A DNA stretch of 10,041 bases. Origin: Deltaproteobacteria bacterium (GTDB lineage: Bacteria > Desulfobacterota > Desulfobacteria > C00003060 > C00003106). The stretch is taken from the NCBI GenBank assembly GCA_019314005.1, contig JAFDAE010000178.1:1-10041 (forward strand). Reading direction: 5' to 3'. How positions within the stretch are numbered: position 1 is the first letter of the stretch; each line of letters begins with the position of its first letter. The notes below the pieces were generated by a model. The model worked only from the letters and a program-made list of their open reading frames with translations, searched no databases and had not been told where the DNA came from. Below, one piece after another: positions 7,683-10,041 of this stretch. The translations under genes and the position numbers were made by a program.

Positions 7683-7737
7683 TCTTGTAATGTTTTTTCA
7701 AATCCAAGTCAAGTATCAACCTATGTCAAAAAACACC

Positions 7738-7766
7738 TTGCTTCATGAACCAATGTGTTACATTAT
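7738..7766 (+). promoter_or_regulatory. Probable alr promoter
   Basis: TTGCTT (7738-7743) and CATTAT (7761-7766) are separated by 17 bp, a good sigma-70 fit. Transcription would begin near 7773 and leave a leader of about 55 nt before the alr ATG. It also argues against translation starting at the upstream GTG (7755), which lies inside the promoter. Confidence 0.45.
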
Positions 7767-7829
7767 TTATTTAGTTATCCATTCTGGCGTGGTATGTTAA
7801 ACGATTTTGCACCCCTAATTTGCGTGCGT

Positions 7830-8951
7830 ATGACATCCAACATTGTTACCATAGATCTTTCAGCGCTTCGGCACAACTTCAAAACAGTTAAAGAATGGAT
7901 TGGGCCTTCAGCCCGTATCCTGTGCGTAGTTAAATCCGATGCTTACGGGCATGGTATGCTTCCTGTTGCAAAGGTTTTGGAGTCGATAGGTACGGACTAT
8001 TTTGGGGTATTTGAAGCCGAGGAAGGGATAGCCTTGAGAAAGGCCGGTATTCGTCTGTCCACCCTTGTTTTGAAAGGGATTGATGCGGACGAAATTCCCG
8101 CGGTGGTAGAATATGATCTCACCCCGGGAGTATTTGATCTAAGTATAACAGAACAACTGTCCGACTATGCTTTGCAATACGGAAAGGTCGTCCCCATTCA
8201 CATTAAAGTAGACACCGGCATGGGCCGGCTCGGTGTCCCGTGGGAGGAAGCGTCGGCTTTTATAAAGACGCTCCTGCATATGAAAGGGGTTACGCCTGCC
8301 GGCATATTTTCTCATTTTTCTGTTGCTGATGAGCCCGGTCACCCTTTTACCGACGTGCAACTGGAACGATTTCAAAAAGTGGTTGCCGTGGCTCATGATC
8401 TTGGTATAAAAAATCCACAAATCCATATTGCGAACAGTGGCGCTATATTGAATCAAAAGTGGCTTGAAAACCATCTTTTCAGGCCGGGGATTGTCCTGTA
8501 CGGCTCTCCTCCTTCCGGGGTATGTCAGCACATAGATAAGCTTAAACCTGTTATGAGCTTCAGGTCCCGAGTTATTCAGGTAAAGGCGGTCCCCCCGGGA
8601 ACTTCTATCAGTTACGGGCGAACCTATACAGCTGAAGCTCAACGCGTAATCGCTACTATACCTGTTGGATATGATGACGGATACAGTCGTCTTCTTTCCA
8701 ACAAGGGGGCAGTGCTCATTCGGGGCAAACGTGCGCCGATAGTTGGAACGGTCTGTATGAATTTGACCATGGTTGATGTAACCGATATAGAGGGTGTATC
8801 ACCTGGAGATGAGGTAGTTCTCTTAGGAAGACAGGGTACCGACTGCATTACTGCTGAAGAAATCGCGGAACAGATCGGAACCATCAGTTACGAAGTCTAT
8901 TGTACTATCGGGAAAAGTAACAAGCGGTATTATGTTGGTGATCTTTCATGA
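7830..8951 (+). CDS. alr: Alanine racemase
   Basis: Alr interconverts L- and D-alanine with pyridoxal phosphate and supplies D-Ala for peptidoglycan. The 373-residue protein has the PLP lysine K35 in VVKSDAYGHG, a TIM-barrel N-terminal domain, and the catalytic tyrosine Y262 in SYGRTY within the C-terminal beta domain, followed by IPVGYDDGYSR and VGTVCMN. The last motif has Asn where many Alr have Asp, a change I take as tolerated. The ATG at 7830 begins MTSNIVTIDL, the normal N-terminus. The frame stays open 25 codons further up (GTG at 7755, ATG at 7794), but that sequence is not Alr-like and overlaps the promoter. No good ribosome site precedes any of these starts. It overlaps the following carboxypeptidase gene by ATGA, so the two are surely cotranscribed. 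Confidence 0.95.
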   Translation: MTSNIVTIDLSALRHNFKTVKEWIGPSARILCVVKSDAYGHGMLPVAKVLESIGTDYFGVFEAEEGIALRKAGIRLSTLVLKGIDADEIPAVVEYDLTPGVFDLSITEQLSDYALQYGKVVPIHIKVDTGMGRLGVPWEEASAFIKTLLHMKGVTPAGIFSHFSVADEPGHPFTDVQLERFQKVVAVAHDLGIKNPQIHIANSGAILNQKWLENHLFRPGIVLYGSPPSGVCQHIDKLKPVMSFRSRVIQVKAVPPGTSISYGRTYTAEAQRVIATIPVGYDDGYSRLLSNKGAVLIRGKRAPIVGTVCMNLTMVDVTDIEGVSPGDEVVLLGRQGTDCITAEEIAEQIGTISYEVYCTIGKSNKRYYVGDLS

Positions 8952-10041
8952 GAATAATGACTAAAACGTTGCTGGTTGCTGTATTGCTCTATATTATTTC
9001 CTTACCTTCCCTTTCCATGGGTACAACAACGCAACCGATCTTGGATCTTATTAAAGCGGACGACTCGATTCTCGTAGCCGATCATGCCGGCCGCATACTT
9101 CTTGCAAAGAATGATATGGTTAAAAGAATCCCTGCATCAACGTTGAAAATCCTTACCGCACTTGCCGCATTTCATTTCCTTGGAGAAGACTACAGGTTCA
9201 CTACGGAATTTTATACTGATGACAAGGGCAACTTGAAGGTAAAAGGATATGGCGACCCGCTCTTGATTTCCGAGGTTCTACAGGAAATCGCATCGCTGTT
9301 AGCCAAGAAAATTACACGGTGTAATGGCCTCATAATAGACAATTCTTATTTTTCTAAAGAGATTACAATCCCGGGGGCGTCATGTTCGGCCAACCCGTAT
9401 GATGCCCCTTTGAGCGCTCTTTCGGCCAATTTTAATACAATCAACTTTAAGCGGGATAACAGCGGCCGGATTATTTCCGCAGAACCTCAGACGCCGATTA
9501 TACCCTATGCAAGTGCAAAAATAGCGCAAAAAATAAAAAGTGATCGCATTTCACTATTTAAAGACAGCCGAGAAGCGAGTCTCTACGCAGGTCATCTTGT
9601 TTTACACTTTCTCAGAGAGAATGGCGTTACCGTTCCCGAAACTGTTCGCATGGGAACCGTGCTTCCCGAGGATAAACTTTTATACACCTATACCTCCCAG
9701 TTTGCGATAAAAGGTGTAGCAGAAAAGCTATTCCGATTTTCCAACAATTTTATAGCCAATCAGGTTGTAGTTGCCCTTGGCGCAAACGTCTTTGGACCGC
9801 CGGGCACCCTGGACAAGGGGGCAAGGGCGGTTTTGGATTACGCTCAAAATGTTCTCGGCTTACCCGGAATCCGATTTGTAGAGGGTTCGGGCATTTCGAG
9901 ACAAAATAGACTTTCTGCTCAAGATATGCTTACAATACTAAAAAAATTTGAACCACATCGAAGTCTTCTGGTCAAAAAGAATAATATATATTATAAGACG
10001 GGTACATTGCACGGAATCCAGACAAGGGCCGGATACATAGA
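8948..10041 (+). CDS. dacB: D-alanyl-D-alanine carboxypeptidase/endopeptidase, PBP4 type (peptidase S13), cut by right edge
   Basis: Family S13 penicillin-binding proteins trim the terminal D-Ala of peptidoglycan stem peptides and cut cross-links in the periplasm. The first 364 codons are in the window and the frame is open to its end. Residues 1 to about 24 form a signal peptide. The active-site motifs are S64-T-L-K67 (the nucleophile SxxK), S265-N-N267 (SxN) and K350-T-G352 (KTG), in the usual order, with the family phrase EGSGISRQNRLS at 312-323. The long insert between SxxK and SxN is typical of PBP4. The ATG overlaps the alr stop (ATGA), and another in-frame ATG three codons on is a possible alternative. 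The pairing with alr makes sense: one gene makes D-Ala and the other removes it from the wall. Confidence 0.92.
   Translation, partial: MRIMTKTLLVAVLLYIISLPSLSMGTTTQPILDLIKADDSILVADHAGRILLAKNDMVKRIPASTLKILTALAAFHFLGEDYRFTTEFYTDDKGNLKVKGYGDPLLISEVLQEIASLLAKKITRCNGLIIDNSYFSKEITIPGASCSANPYDAPLSALSANFNTINFKRDNSGRIISAEPQTPIIPYASAKIAQKIKSDRISLFKDSREASLYAGHLVLHFLRENGVTVPETVRMGTVLPEDKLLYTYTSQFAIKGVAEKLFRFSNNFIANQVVVALGANVFGPPGTLDKGARAVLDYAQNVLGLPGIRFVEGSGISRQNRLSAQDMLTILKKFEPHRSLLVKKNNIYYKTGTLHGIQTRAGYI

Noticed and set aside
7755..7829. Longer alr start at GTG 7755 or ATG 7794
   Set aside because: The added residues are not Alr-like, no ribosome site is present, and the GTG lies within the likely promoter.
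7449..7829. T-box or other tRNA-sensing leader for argS
   Set aside because: The argS leader is short and shows no T-box consensus or antiterminator; it holds only the AT-rich palindrome, with repeat C further upstream.

Overview
The window looks like chromosomal DNA of an anaerobic, deltaproteobacterium-like organism (Desulfobacterota is the best guess). The clues are a siroheme-route heme b synthase (AhbD type), a four-heme cytochrome c, the indirect tRNA amidation genes gatC and gatA, and an ArgS carrying the MSTR variant of the KMSKS loop. No rRNA, tRNA, CRISPR array or complete insertion sequence is visible. The assignment rests on family resemblance only.

Layout. Bases 1-2882 hold four genes on the minus strand. 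In order of transcription these are a CDF metal-efflux transporter, a tetraheme cytochrome c, ahbD, and the first 52 codons of a HemE-like gene that runs off the left edge. Bases 3027-7448 hold a minus-strand cluster in the order argS, a SPOR-domain membrane protein, gatC, gatA. It covers arginyl-tRNA synthesis, a cell-wall binding protein, and two of the three subunits of the tRNA-dependent amidotransferase (gatB is not in the window). From 7830 to the right edge, on the plus strand, alr (alanine racemase) overlaps by 4 nt a D-Ala-D-Ala carboxypeptidase of the PBP4 type, cut off by the window end. These two act on peptidoglycan D-alanine. The 7449-7829 spacer is the divergent control region between argS and alr.

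The most unusual content is intergenic. Three elements of 142-143 bp (4526-4668, 5630-5772, and 7541-7682 in opposite orientation) share a layered palindromic architecture. Short blocks are conserved (ACCGNAGG, TCGAGGAT, and TTTTG facing CAAAA), while the flanking stems differ between copies and still pair within each copy. That is the pattern of a structure-conserved repeat family. Two copies sit inside the argS-SPOR-gatC-gatA cluster and begin exactly at the stop codons of argS and gatC. A separate 70-bp TA-flanked inverted-repeat element begins at the cytochrome stop codon. Other points of interest are an AhbD that seems to lack about 50 internal residues, a HemE-like N-terminus with a changed substrate-binding motif, a SPOR protein whose membrane segment looks too short, and a perfect 31-bp palindrome in front of argS.
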